Source: Brachionus plicatilis (Eukaryota > Rotifera > Eurotatoria > Ploima > Brachionidae). From it: DNA of 64,000 nt. The notes below the pieces were generated by a model. That model worked only from the letters and a program-made list of their open reading frames with translations, had not been told where the DNA came from and did no database searches. Where the stretch lies: assembly GCA_010279815.1 (NCBI GenBank), contig QEOQ01000658.1, positions 662,806 through 726,805 on the forward strand, given 5' to 3'. A program made the translations under genes and the position numbers. Shown here in pieces: positions 12,601 through 23,857 of this stretch (position 1 is the first letter of the stretch; each line of letters starts with the position of its first letter).

Positions 12601-15600
12601 GAAATAAAAAACATGCTTATCTTTTTTGCCAAAAAATGGCTTTTCGAAAAAGGACCTTAAAATGGAGCTTCAAAAAAAAGACCAATAAAAAAAGCTTTCC
12701 AAAAAAAGGACCTTAAAATAAACCTTCCAAAAAGGGACCTTAAAATACAGCTTTAAAAAAAGGACCTAAAAAAGGTTTTTTGAAAAAAGGATCAAAATTA
12801 AGGCTTATACCATAAAAGTGGACCTCAAATAAGGCCTTTCCAAAAAATGTGCGAAATAAGGCCTTTCCAAAAAAGGACCTTAACAAATAGCTTCCAAAAA
12901 AGGAACTTAAAAAAGGCTTTTTGAAAAAAGGACCTTAAAAATTAAGCTTACCAGAAAAGATCTTTAAAAAAGAGTTTTCAAAATAAGGACCCTAAAATAA
13001 AGCCTCCAAAAAAGGGATCTTAAAAAAGGCCTTTCCAAAAAAAGGACCTTATAATAGAGTTTTCAAAAAAAGGACCATTAAAAAAAGCTATCAAAAAAGT
13101 GACCTCAAACAAGGGCTTCTTGGAAAAGGACCTTAAAATAGAGCTTTCTAAAAGGGACCTCATAAAAGGCCTTTCCAAAAAAAGGTACTTATAATAGAGT
13201 TTTCAAAAAAAAGAACAACAAAACTAAGCTTCCAAAAAGGGCCTTCAAAAAAGGCTTTTTGAAAAAAAGGACCTTAAAAAAGGTTTTTTGAAAAAGGGAT
13301 CAAAATTAAGGCGTATCCAAAAAATGGACCTCAAATAAGGCCTTTCCAAAAAAGGACCTTAACAAAGAGCTTCCAAAAAAGGGCTCTCAAAAAGGCTTTT
13401 TGAAAAAAGGACCTTAAAAATGTAGCTTACCAGAAAAGATCCTTAAAAAAGAGTTTTCAAAATAAGGACCCTAAAATAAAGCCTCCAAAAAAGGGATCTT
13501 AAAAAAGGCCTTTCCAAAAAAAGGACCTTATAAAAGAGTTTTCAAAAAAAGGACCATTAAAAAAAGCTATCAAAAAAGTGACCTCAAACAAGGGCTTCTT
13601 GGAAAAGGACCTTAAAATAGAGCTTTCTAAAAGGGACCTCATAAAAGGCCTTTCCAAAAAAAGGTACTTATAATAGACTTTTCAAAAAAAGGACAACAAA
13701 ACTAAGCTTCCAAAAAGGGCCTTCAAAAAAGGCTTTTTGAAAAAAAGGACCTTAAAAAAGGTTTTTTGAAAAAGGGATCAAAATTAAGGCGTATCCAAAA
13801 AATGGACCTCAAATAAGGCCTTTCCAAAAAAGGACCTTAACAAAGAGCTTCCAAAAAAGGGCTCTCAAAAAGGCTTTTTGAAAAAAGGACCTTAAAAATG
13901 TAGCTTACCAGAAAAGATCCTTAAAAAAGAGTTTTCAAAATAAGGACCCTAAAATAAAGCCTCCAAAAAAGGGATCTTAAAAAAGGCCTTTCCAAAAAAA
14001 GGACCTTATAAAAGAGTTTTCAAAAAAAGGACCATTAAAAAAAGCTATCAAAAAAGTGACCTCAAACAAGGGCTTCTTGGAAAAGGACCTTAAAATAGAG
14101 CTTTCTAAAAGGGACCTCATAAAAGGCCTTTCCAAAAAAAGGTACTTATAATAGACTTTTCAAAAAAAGGACAACAAAACTAAGCTTCCAAAAAGGGCCT
14201 TCAAAAAAGGCTTTTTGAAAAAAAGGACCTTAAAAAAGGTTTTTTGAAAAAGGGATCAAAATTAAGGCGTATCCAAAAAATGGACCTCAAATAAGGCCTT
14301 TCCAAAAAAGGACCTTAACAAAGAGCTTCCAAAAAAGGGCTCTCAAAAAGGCTTTTTGAAAAAAGGACCTTAAAAATGTAGCTTACCAGAAAAGATCCTT
14401 AAAAAAGAGTTTTCAAAATAAGGACCCTAAAATAAAGCCTCCAAAAAAGGGATCTTAAAAAAGGCCTTTCCAAAAAAAGGACCTTATAAAAGAGTTTTCA
14501 AAAAAAGGACCATTAAAAAAAGCTATCAAAAAAGTGACCTCAAACAAGGGCTTCTTGGAAAAGGACCTTAAAATAGAGCTTTCTAAAAGGGACCTCATAA
14601 AAGGCCTTTCCAAAAAAAGGTACTTATAATAGACTTTTCAAAAAAAGGACAACAAAACTAAGCTTCCAAAAAGGGCCTTCAAAAAAGGCTTTTTGAAAAA
14701 AAGGACCTCAAAAAAGGTTTTTTGAAAAAGGGATCAAAATTAAGGCGTATCCAAAAAATGGACCTCAAATAAGGCCTTTCCAAAAAAGGACCTTAAAATG
14801 GAGCTTTCCAGATAAAGACCTTCAAAAAAGCTTCCAAAAAGGCTTCTTAAAAAAAGCTTTCAAAAAAGTGACCTCAAACAAGGCCTTTTGAGAAAAGGAC
14901 CTTAAAATAGAGCTTTTTGAAAAATGGACCTTAAAAAAGAGCTTCCAAAAAAGGACCTTCAAAAATGTCTTTTTGAAAAAAGAACCTTAAAGGAGAGCTT
15001 CCAAAAAAGGGTCCTCAAAAAAGGCCTTTCTAAAAAAAGGACCATAAAATAGATCTTCTCAAAAAAAGACCTCAAAAAAGTGCTCCCAAAAAATGGACAT
15101 TATAAAAGGCCTTCCAAAAAATGACCTTTTTATGCAGCTTTCCAAAAAAGGACCTTAAAATGGAGCTTTCCAGATAAGGACCTTCAAAAAAGAGTTTGCC
15201 AATAAAGGACCTTAAAGAAGAGTTTTCAAAAAAGGACCTTCAAAAATGTCTTTTTGAAAAAAGAACCTTAAAGGAGAGCTTCCAAAAAAGGGTCCTCAAA
15301 AAAGGCCTTTCTAAAAAAAGGACCATAAAATAGATCTTCTCAAAAAAAGACCTCAAAAAAGTGCTCCCAAAAAATGGACATTATAAAAGGCCTTCCAAAA
15401 AATGACCTTTTTATGCAGCTTTCCAAAAAAGGACCTTAAAATGGAGCTTTCCAGATAAGGACCTTCAAAAAAGAGTTTGCCAATAAAGGACCTTAAAGAA
15501 GAGTTTTCAAAAAAGGACCTTCAAAAATGTCTTTTTGAAAAAAGAACCTTAAAGGAGAGCTTCCAAAAAAGGGTCCTCAAAAAAGGCCTTTCTAAAAAAA

Positions 15601-18600
15601 GGACCATAAAATAGATCTTCTCAAAAAAAGACCTCAAAAAAGTGCTCCCAAAAAATGGACATTATAAAAGGCCTTCCAAAAAATGACCTTTTTATGCAGC
15701 TTTCCAAAAAAGGACCTTAAAATGGAGCTTTCCAGATAAGGACCTTCAAAAAAGAGTTTGCCAATAAAGGACCTTAAAGAAGAGTTTTCAAAAAAGGACC
15801 TTCAAAAATGTCTTTTTGAAAAAAGAACCTTAAAGGAGAGCTTCCAAAAAAGGGTCCTCAAAAAAGGCCTTTCTAAAAAAAGGACCATAAAATAGATCTT
15901 CTCAAAAAAAGACCTCAAAAAAGTGCTCCCAAAAAATGGACATTATAAAAGGCCTTCCAAAAAATGACCTTTTTATGCAGCTTTCCAAAAAAGGACCTTA
16001 AAATGGAGCTTTCCAGATAAGGACCTTCAAAAAAGAGTTTGCCAATAAAGGACCTTAAAGAAGAGTTTTCAAAAAAGGACCTTAAAAAAGGCCTTTCTTA
16101 AAAAAATTCCTTAAAACAAAATTTTCAAAAAAAGGACCATAAAATAGAGCTTCTCATAAAAGAACCTCAAAAAAGAGCCCCCTAAAAATGGACCTTAAAA
16201 AAAATCTTTCCAGAAAAGGACCTTAAAATAAAGCTTCAAAAAAGGGATTTTAAAAAAATTTTTCAAAAATAAGAACTTTAAGATAGAGCTTCCAAAAAAG
16301 GACCTCAAAAAAGAGCCCCTCTAAAAATGGACCATATAAAAAGCCTTTCAAAAAAAGGACATCAAATAAGGCATTTACAAAAAGGTCCCTAAATAAGAGC
16401 TTTTAAGATAAAGACCTTTAATAAAGATTTTGCCAAAAAAACGACCTCAAAATAGAGCTTCAATAAAGGGCCCTCAAAAAAGGCTTTTTGAAATAAGGGC
16501 CTAAAAATTGAGCTTTCCAGATAAGATCCTTCAAAAATGAGTTTGCCAAAAAAGGGCCCTCACAAAAGTCTCTTGAAAAAAGGACTTTAAAATAGAGCTT
16601 CATAAATGCGACCTCAAAAAAGGCCTTTCCAAAAAGGTCCCTAAATTAGAGCTTTCCAGATAAATACCTTTAAAAAAGATTTTCCAAAAAAACGACCTCA
16701 AAATAGAGCTTCAATAAAGGGCCCTCAAAAAAGGCTTTTTGAAACAAGGACCTAAAAATTGAGCTTTACAGATAAGATCCTTCAAAAAAGAGTTTGCCAA
16801 AAAGGGCCCTCACCAAAGCCTCTTGAAAATAGGACCTTAAAATGGAGCTTCCTAAATGGGACTTTAATAAAAGCCTTCCCAAAAAGGACCCTAAAATAAA
16901 GCTTCCAAAAAAGGGATTTCAAAAATGGCCTTTTGAAAAAAGGATTTAAAAATAGAGATTCTCAAGGAAATGGACCCCAAAAAGAGCTTCTAAAAAAGGA
17001 CCTTAAAAAAAGCCTTTTCAAAAAGGACCTTAAAATCAATCTTCCAAATAGGGACCTCAAAAAAGTCCTTTTGAAAAAAGGATTTTAAAAAAAAGCTTTC
17101 CAAAGAAAAGGACCTCAAAAAAGGACCCTAAAATAGGGCTTCAATAAAGGGCCCTCAAAAAAGGCTATTTGAAATAAGGACCTAAAAATTGAGCTTTCCA
17201 GAAAAGCTCTTCAAAAAAGAGTTTGCCAAACAAGGGCACTCAAAAAAGCCTCTTGAAAAAAGGACCTTAAAATAGGCCTTTCCAAAAGAGGACCTTAAAA
17301 AAGAGCTTTCCAACAAAGGACCTCAAAAAAGAGCTTGCCAAAAGAGGGACCTTAAGGTAGAGTGTCCAAAAAAGTAACTTAAAAAAGGCCTTTCATAAAA
17401 GGACCATAAAAAAAAGATTTTTCCAAAAAGGGCCTTAAAATAAAGCTTCCAAAAAAGGGACCTCAAAAAATGCCTTTGAAAAAAGTATTTAAAAATAGAG
17501 ATTTTCAAAGAAAATCACCTCATAAAAGGCCTTTCCAAATAAGGACCTTAAAATAGAGCTTCCAAAAAAGGGCCTTCAAATAAAGCTTGTTGAAAAAAGG
17601 ACCTTCAAAAAACAGCTTCCAAAAAGGCCCCTGAAAATAGGCCTTTCCAAAAAAGATCCTTTAAATAGGGCTTCCAAAAAAGGGTCCTTAAAAAACGCCT
17701 TTCCAAAAAAAGTCATTAAAAAAGACCTTTCCAAAAAAGGACCATAAAAAAAAGAGCTTTCCAAAAAAGGACCTTAAAATAAAGCTTCCAAAAAAAAGAC
17801 CTTAAATAAGCCCCTTTACAAAAAAGGGCCTTCAAAAATGGCTTTCTGAAAAAAGAACCTAAAAGGAGAGCTTCCAAAAAAAGGTCCTCAAAAAAGGCCT
17901 TTCCAAAAAAGATCCTTAAAAAAGAGTTTTCAAAAAAAGTACCTTAAAATAAAGCTTCTAAAAAAGGGATCTCAAAAAAGGCCTTTCCAAAAAGGACCTT
18001 AAATAGAGTTTTCAAAAAAAGAGCCTTAAAAAAGAAATTTTTTGAAAGGACCCTTTGAATAAAGTTTTCGAAAAAAGACCTAAAAATAAAGCTTCCAAAA
18101 AAAAGACCTTTTCAAAAAGCTTTGCATGAAAGGACCTTAAAATAGTGCATCTCAAAAAAAGGACCTTAAAAAAGAGTTTCCTTAAAATACCTTAAAATTG
18201 AGCCACTTATAAAGGACCTTTAAAAAAAGCTTTTTCAAAAAGGACTCTAAAAATTCCTTTTCAAAAAATGACTTAAAAAAAAGGCTACCCAAAAAAGGAG
18301 CATAAAATAGAGCCTTTCGAAAAAGGACCTTAAATTTGACCTTACCAATAAAGGACATTAAAAAAGAGCTTCCCAAAAAGGACCTTAAAATAGAGCCTAC
18401 CAAAAAAGGACCTAAAAAAAAAGGTCCCAAAAAAGAACCTTAAAAAAAGGCTTTCTAAAAAGAACCTTAAAATAGATCTTTGCACAAAAGGACCTTAAAA
18501 TAGTGCCTCTCAAAAAAAGGATCTTAAAAAAGGATCTTAAAAAAGAGCTTCCCAAAAAAAAGACCTTAAAATAGAGCCTATCAAAAAAGGACCTATAAAA

Positions 18601-18785
18601 AAAGGTCCCAAAAAAGAACCTTAAAAAAAGGCTTTCTAAAAAGGACCTTTAAAAAAAAGCTTCCTAAAAATTGACCTTTAAAAGCCCTTCCCAATGAAGG
18701 ACCCTAAAAAAAGGACCATAAAATAGATCATCCCAAAACAGAACCTTAAAATAGCCTTTCCCAATGATAACCTTAAAATAAAGGG
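12601..18785. repeat. Degenerate ~27-bp tandem array (AAAAAAGGACCTT unit), forward orientation
   Basis: Several hundred degenerate units of the form AAAAAAGGACCTTAAAATAG then AGCTTTCC, with frequent RsaI-like and StuI-like variants (AAGGCCTTTCC, AAGGGACCTC). It carries two higher-order repeats: a 478-bp unit (GGGCTCTC at 13,381, 13,859 and 14,337) and a ~281-bp unit (GACCTTCAAAAATGTC at 14,953, 15,235, 15,516 and 15,797). Frames of Phe-, Leu- and Ser-rich peptide that can be read through it (for example 17,323-17,764 and 18,182-18,430, minus strand) are by-products of the repeat, not genes. Confidence 0.95.
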
Positions 18786-19690
18786 CTTTTATAGAGGCAC
18801 TATTTTAAGGTCCTTTTTTGGGAAGCACTTTATTAAAGTGATATTATGTAATGGAATTATTAGAGTCTTTTATGAAAAAGCTCTTTTTAAAGGTCCTTTT
18901 TTGGGAGTCCCTTTTTTTTAAAGTTCCTTCTTTGGGCAGGGCTAATTTAAGGTCCTTTTTTGAGAGGCTCTATATTTTAGTCCTTTTTTGGGTAGCCCTT
19001 TTTTAAGGTTTTCATTCGGAATGGCTTTTTTAAGGGCTATTTTTGGGAAGCTCTTTATAAAGGTCCTTCTATGAGAGGCACTATTTTAAGGTCGATTTTT
19101 GGGATACTCTTTTTTAAAGTCATTTTATAAAAAGGAATTTTAGGAAAAGGCTTTTTTAAATTCCATTTTTGGGAAGCTCTTTTTAGGGTGCTTTTTGGGA
19201 AGTTCTATTGTTAGGTCTTATTCCCGAAGCTTATTTTAAAAAAGGTCCCAAAAAGGTCCTTTTTTGGGAAGCTCTTTTTTAGTGTCCTTCTTTTGGAAGG
19301 GCTATTTTAAAGTCCTTTTTGAGAGGCTATTTTTTATGGTCCTTTTCTGGGTAGCCCTTTTTTTAAGGTCCTTCATTGGGAAAGGCTTTTATAATGCCCA
19401 TTTTTGGGAAGCTTATTTTTATAGGTCCTTTTTAGAAAGCCTTTTTTTAAGGTTCTTTTTTGGGACCTTTTTTTTTAGGTCCTTTTTTTGAATGGCACTA
19501 ATTTAAGGTCCTTTTTGGGAAGCTCAATTTTTAGGTCCTTTTTCGAAAGGCTCTATTTTATGCTCCTTTTTTGGGTAGCCTTTTTTTTAAGTCATTTTTT
19601 GGAAAGGAATTTTTAGAGTCCTTTATGTAAAAGCTTTTTTTAAGGTCTTTTTTTGGGAAGGTCTATTTTAAGGTCCTTTTTTGGAAAGTA
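18786..19690. repeat. Same array in inverted orientation
   Basis: At about 18,785 the unit switches from AAGGACCTTAAAA to TTTTAAGGTCCTTTTTTGGG, that is, to the reverse complement. It continues for about 900 bases and then stops. Together with the preceding array this makes a long imperfect palindrome able to fold back on itself. The Phe-rich plus-strand frame at 19,264-19,491 is the mirror image of those on the other side and is not a gene. Confidence 0.93.
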
Positions 19691-20270
19691 ATTTTCTTTT
19701 TGTCAAATAGAATGTTCCTTTTGTACCCTTTAAAAATTTTATTTTAGCATAAGTCTAGAAAAGATGTACTTTTCAGCCTTTTTGATTTTTTCTTGTCAAA
19801 AAGAATGTCCTCCTGTGAAAAAAATTATAAAATGAAATATTATGACCGTTCTCTCAACTTTTGCAAGGAAAATAATCCTTTAATTAACCATCTTTGACTG
19901 AGGGATTGACGTCGTAACTTCAAGAATTTTGTCTAATTAGGGTTTATTAAAGGTTTATTTTCGTTTTATCAAAATAAAAATAAAAGGAGCTTTAGGAATT
20001 AGGTTTTTTGAATTTAGGAAAAGATACAATAGAATAAAAATTACGTTTTTTTTATACAAAGAACTTAATTAAAAATTTTTTATTAAAATTTAAAAAAGGA
20101 TTTCCATTCTTAACCAAGGCTAAATATGAATTCTAAAATGTACAAAAAGAACATTCTATTTGACTAGAAAAAATCAAAAAGGATAAAAAGGACGTCCTTT
20201 CTAGACCAAGGCTTAAGATAAATTCTTTAAAGTACTAAAAGTACATCCTTTATGGGTATAAACAAACTTT
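19691..20270. repeat. Inverted duplication flanking the fold-back array
   Basis: The stretch at 19,698-19,815 (GTCAAATAGAATGTTCCTTT and AGCCTTTTTGATTTTTTC) reappears as reverse complement at about 20,100-20,260 (GAACATTCTATTTGAC and GAAAAAATCAAAAAGG). The arms contain about two imperfect ~95-bp units each. The spacer is AT-rich with no gene. Confidence 0.7.
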
Positions 20271-22650
20271 GACTTTAAATAAAAAGTAAAAAAAGTTTAA
20301 AAAGAATGTAACTACATCTATTGTCAATAGCTCAAAATTTTGTAATATATTTCCTAAAATTTGATTTATATTTAAATTTTTTTTTTCGAGATTAATTAAC
20401 AGGCTAGCGCCCTGAACAGTTTTCAAGACTGATTAACATTTCATTTAATTAATTTTTTAAAAATAAAAGTAAAATCCAAATTTAGATTAAAAATTATAAG
20501 ATATAATTTAATTAAATATAAAATTAAATTTTTACCTTTAAATTGAAATCATTTTAAAATTAATCAAATTTATCAAAAAATTTACACGTTCTATTGTATA
20601 TTAAGTATATATTATTAAATACAAACATCTTGAAGTGATTAAAAGTTAAATTTATTTTTTTAAATTACAAAATTATTAATTAATTAAAAATAAGAAAAGT
20701 TCATTTCACCAAATTCTGTACCAATAAATCTGAATTCCGCAAATTTTAATTTAAATTCAATTTTTGAAGTTGTTCTTTAAAGATATTTTGTTTCTTGAAA
20801 GTCATTTTTTAAAGGTCCTTCCTTGGAAGTTCGTTTTTTGAGGATAAATATATAAAAATGCTTACTTCATAAGAAACTTTAGTAATTCTTCTATTCACCC
20901 CTCTTACGAAATTAAAAAAATCAATGACGTCTTTTTTCTCGCAAATAAAGCCGGCTTCTCTATCTTATTAAAAAGCTAAAGAAGACTAACAATATTTCTT
21001 GTTAGTAATACTTTTATATCATTATTGTTAGTGCCTTATACAAGCTAAAAACGATGACTTCATGGATGTTTCATCTATGAATCATCTCATTTTTATAGAT
21101 GAAAAATGTTTTTGGATTAAAACCAGAAAATTTTCATTGTATTCTCTTCAAATCATTTAGAAATGACCCAATCATGAAAATTTTAACATTTTCATCTTTG
21201 CTTCATTCTTAAATTTTCTCATCAATTATGAATGATTTTTTTGGATTAAAAACCAAGAAAAATTTTATGAACTAATTTAATTTATTGTGATATGTTATTG
21301 GTTCTTTGTAAAATTTTGTGCTTAATAGATATCGATTTCGACTTTCCTTTTTCTTTATATGTATAGAACAGGCCATTCCTTCTTCTCTTGTTATTTAAAT
21401 TGATCATGAGAAAAAATAGTTTTTCTAACAACAATTAACTCTTATCAGTCCAAAATTTACAAAACTACGCTAACGGTCAAGACGGGTCATTTCTGACCCA
21501 AACAAAATGATCAAAATATAAAAAAAATTTACGTTTATTTTTTTGAATTTTTTTTAAAAATCAATAATTGTTTATTTCTTTTTAAGTTTCAAAATCAAAA
21601 AACTAATTTTTAATTTTTTTAGATAAACCTTAAGAAAATAAATTTTGATATTTAAGGAAATAAACCGTAAAATACTGTAAAAATGAGGAAAACTGTAAGA
21701 AAATTATAAATTCATTCAGTTTAGAGGAATTACACATTCTTTTAGCCGAAAGATATGAAGCTGAAATATCTAATACTTCTGGAAATTGAACTCCATTTAA
21801 AGCTGATAATTAGTATAAATACTTAATCAATTGTGTATCTAGTTGATCTTTCCTTAACAAAGGATTTTATATCTAATTGGATTGCTGGTAATGTTCTTTA
21901 ATTCAAAAATTACTCAAGCTGCATTTAGTCTAGTTAAAAGACAATAAAGCAATTTTAAAGCTAATAATTTACTTAAAAAGTAAAAAATTAAATTTTTTCC
22001 ATTGAGAAGAAGTGAATTGATATTCTTCAAAAGTGTAGATAAACTTTGAAAAAATTTGAAAAAAAACTTTTTTTTTTTCTAAATTTTTGCTTGTTATTAT
22101 CTTCTTAAAAATTATCTGAAAAATTAAATAAATTGTGATGTATTAAAATATATTTTCATCGATTATTTTCGATGAAGTGGTTCCTAACTCATTAGTGACT
22201 CATCTATCAATTTTCATCGATTAATCATTGTTTTTTTCTGTGGCTGTGTGACCTTAAAAACAGAGCGTGTTATTTTTTATTAGTCTTTGTTGATAGAATT
22301 ATTATTATTTTTGTTCATTTAAGTATTTAACTTGTTTAAATCCTCATTATTAGATACTTTGATATTGATTTTAAGTAATTTCTATACACAATGGTAATAG
22401 GAATTGACTAATTTAGGAGATATCGTTTAGAGAAATAAAATAATAATCAAAAAACGAATCTGACAATCAAAGACAAAAAAAATAACCAATACTTGACAAA
22501 ACTGTTTTTCGAAACTGTTCAAATATTAAAAAATAATCGCAGAAATTTTAATTTTGTTGTCTGCAGACAATAAAATTATAATTTTTTGTAAGCGAAAAAT
22601 TTTACAAACTATAAACGAGGTATTTTGAAATTTTCTTTAGAGAACAAAGA
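20271..22650. other. Intergenic AT-rich DNA upstream of RPS25
   Basis: No gene was found. Direct repeats of TCATCGATTA and TTTTCATC-type motifs occur at 21,050-21,250 and 22,150-22,230. A plus-strand stretch near 21,720-21,990 has coding-like codon use but many in-frame stops; I could not assign it to a family. The RPS25 promoter should lie near 22,500-22,640, but no clear TATA element can be singled out in such AT-rich sequence. Confidence 0.5.
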
Positions 22651-23127
22651 ATGGTATTTTTTTACTCGTTTTTTTAATTATCCAATTTAATCAATTTTTT
22701 GACAACAAGGCTAACAAACCGAAAGATAATGCCTCAAAAGGAAAAGCTAAACCAGCTAAAGATTCCGGCGGAGGTGGTGGCAAACAAAAAAAGAAGAAGT
22801 GGTCTAAAGGAAAAACACGCGATAAACTAAACAATTTGGTGTTATTCGATAAAGCTACTTATGAAAAATTCCTAAAAGAAGTTCCTACTTATAAATTAAT
22901 AACTCCGTCAGTTGTTTCAGAGCGTCTCAAAGTTAGAGGTTCTTTAGCAAGAGCAGCTCTTAAAGAATTAGTGTCAAAAAGTAATTAAAAGCTCTTGTCT
23001 AATTATTTTTATATATTTATTTATTTCATTACTTTTTAAAGATTTGATAAGAACCGTTTCACGACACAGTAAACAAGAAATTTACACCAAAATCGAGCGT
23101 GAGACCGAAGCTCCAGCAGAAAAATAA
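22651..23127 (+). CDS. RPS25: 40S ribosomal protein S25 (eS25)
   Basis: Small-subunit ribosomal protein eS25, which sits in the head of the 40S subunit and contacts initiator tRNA and IRES elements (family knowledge). Exons: 22,651-22,653 (the ATG alone), 22,710-22,980 and 23,042-23,127; introns of 56 and 61 bases with GT-AG ends. The product of about 119 residues starts MANKPKDN, has a Lys-rich N-terminal tail, then the family signature [20 protein letters not shown], a winged-helix-like core with [17 protein letters not shown], and ends [15 protein letters not shown]. Length matches the family (~120). An intron directly after the start codon is common in ribosomal-protein genes, but exon 1 is the least certain part; an AG (TTTCTTTAG) lies 10 bases before the ATG. 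Possible poly(A) signal AATAAA at 23,172. Confidence 0.92.
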
Positions 23128-23857
23128 ACAAACGCTCCAAAATATTTATTTAGAAATTTAATCAATTATAAATAAATATTAAAAATAAAACTTCCTTTTT
23201 TGATATTTTACGGTTAAAATTCTTTAAGATTTTCTGGACAAAATTGAAAATCAAATAGCAGCAAAAAAAAAAACAACACATTTCTCAATTAAATTATTAA
23301 TTCACATAATTTAAATTATTGTAGCTTATTAGATACATTTTCAATATTCTTAGAAAAAAAAACTTCTATTTATTTTATTGCTTTTATTTTTTAGAACTAA
23401 ATAAAATGTCTCATTATACATAAAAATCACCAGTTTAAAAATTATTTGAAAAAGCGTTAAGATTTTAAAATTTACTATCCGAGATATTAAACAAAAAAAT
23501 CATGAATTATATTAATGATAAATTTTGACTTGCTTACATTCTAAAAAATTCATCTAAAAGTCTAGGTGTGATAAAATAGGCAGGAATAACGATTTATTTT
23601 TTTAGATATTAATAAAAAAATGAAAATGAGTATTAAGTAAAAAAAAAAAAAAAATTTAACTCATTGTCATTAAGCTTTTGCAACATTTTTTTTTTATGAT
23701 TTTATTAGAATACAAATAAAGTGGATCAGAGTTTTTTTTTTTATTTTTTATTCAAAGTTTAATCAAATTTTATTATTTATTAGTTTGATTATTGACCAAA
23801 TTTCTGATTGTGGTCATTGATTTTTAATTTTTTCATATATTCGAAAATAAAGAAAAA
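23128..23857. other. Convergent intergenic region RPS25 / CPSF1
   Basis: AT-rich 3' flanks of two genes transcribed toward each other. Contains an AATAAA near 23,172 for RPS25 and further AATAAA-like motifs on both strands. A 16-base A run lies at 23,639-23,654. No other gene is seen. Confidence 0.6.

Noticed and set aside
17323..18430. Phe/Leu/Ser-rich minus-strand open frames of 60-80 codons
   Set aside because: They are direct translations of the AAGGACCTT tandem repeat; the same peptide pattern appears in mirror image at 19,264-19,491, and there is no codon bias or domain.
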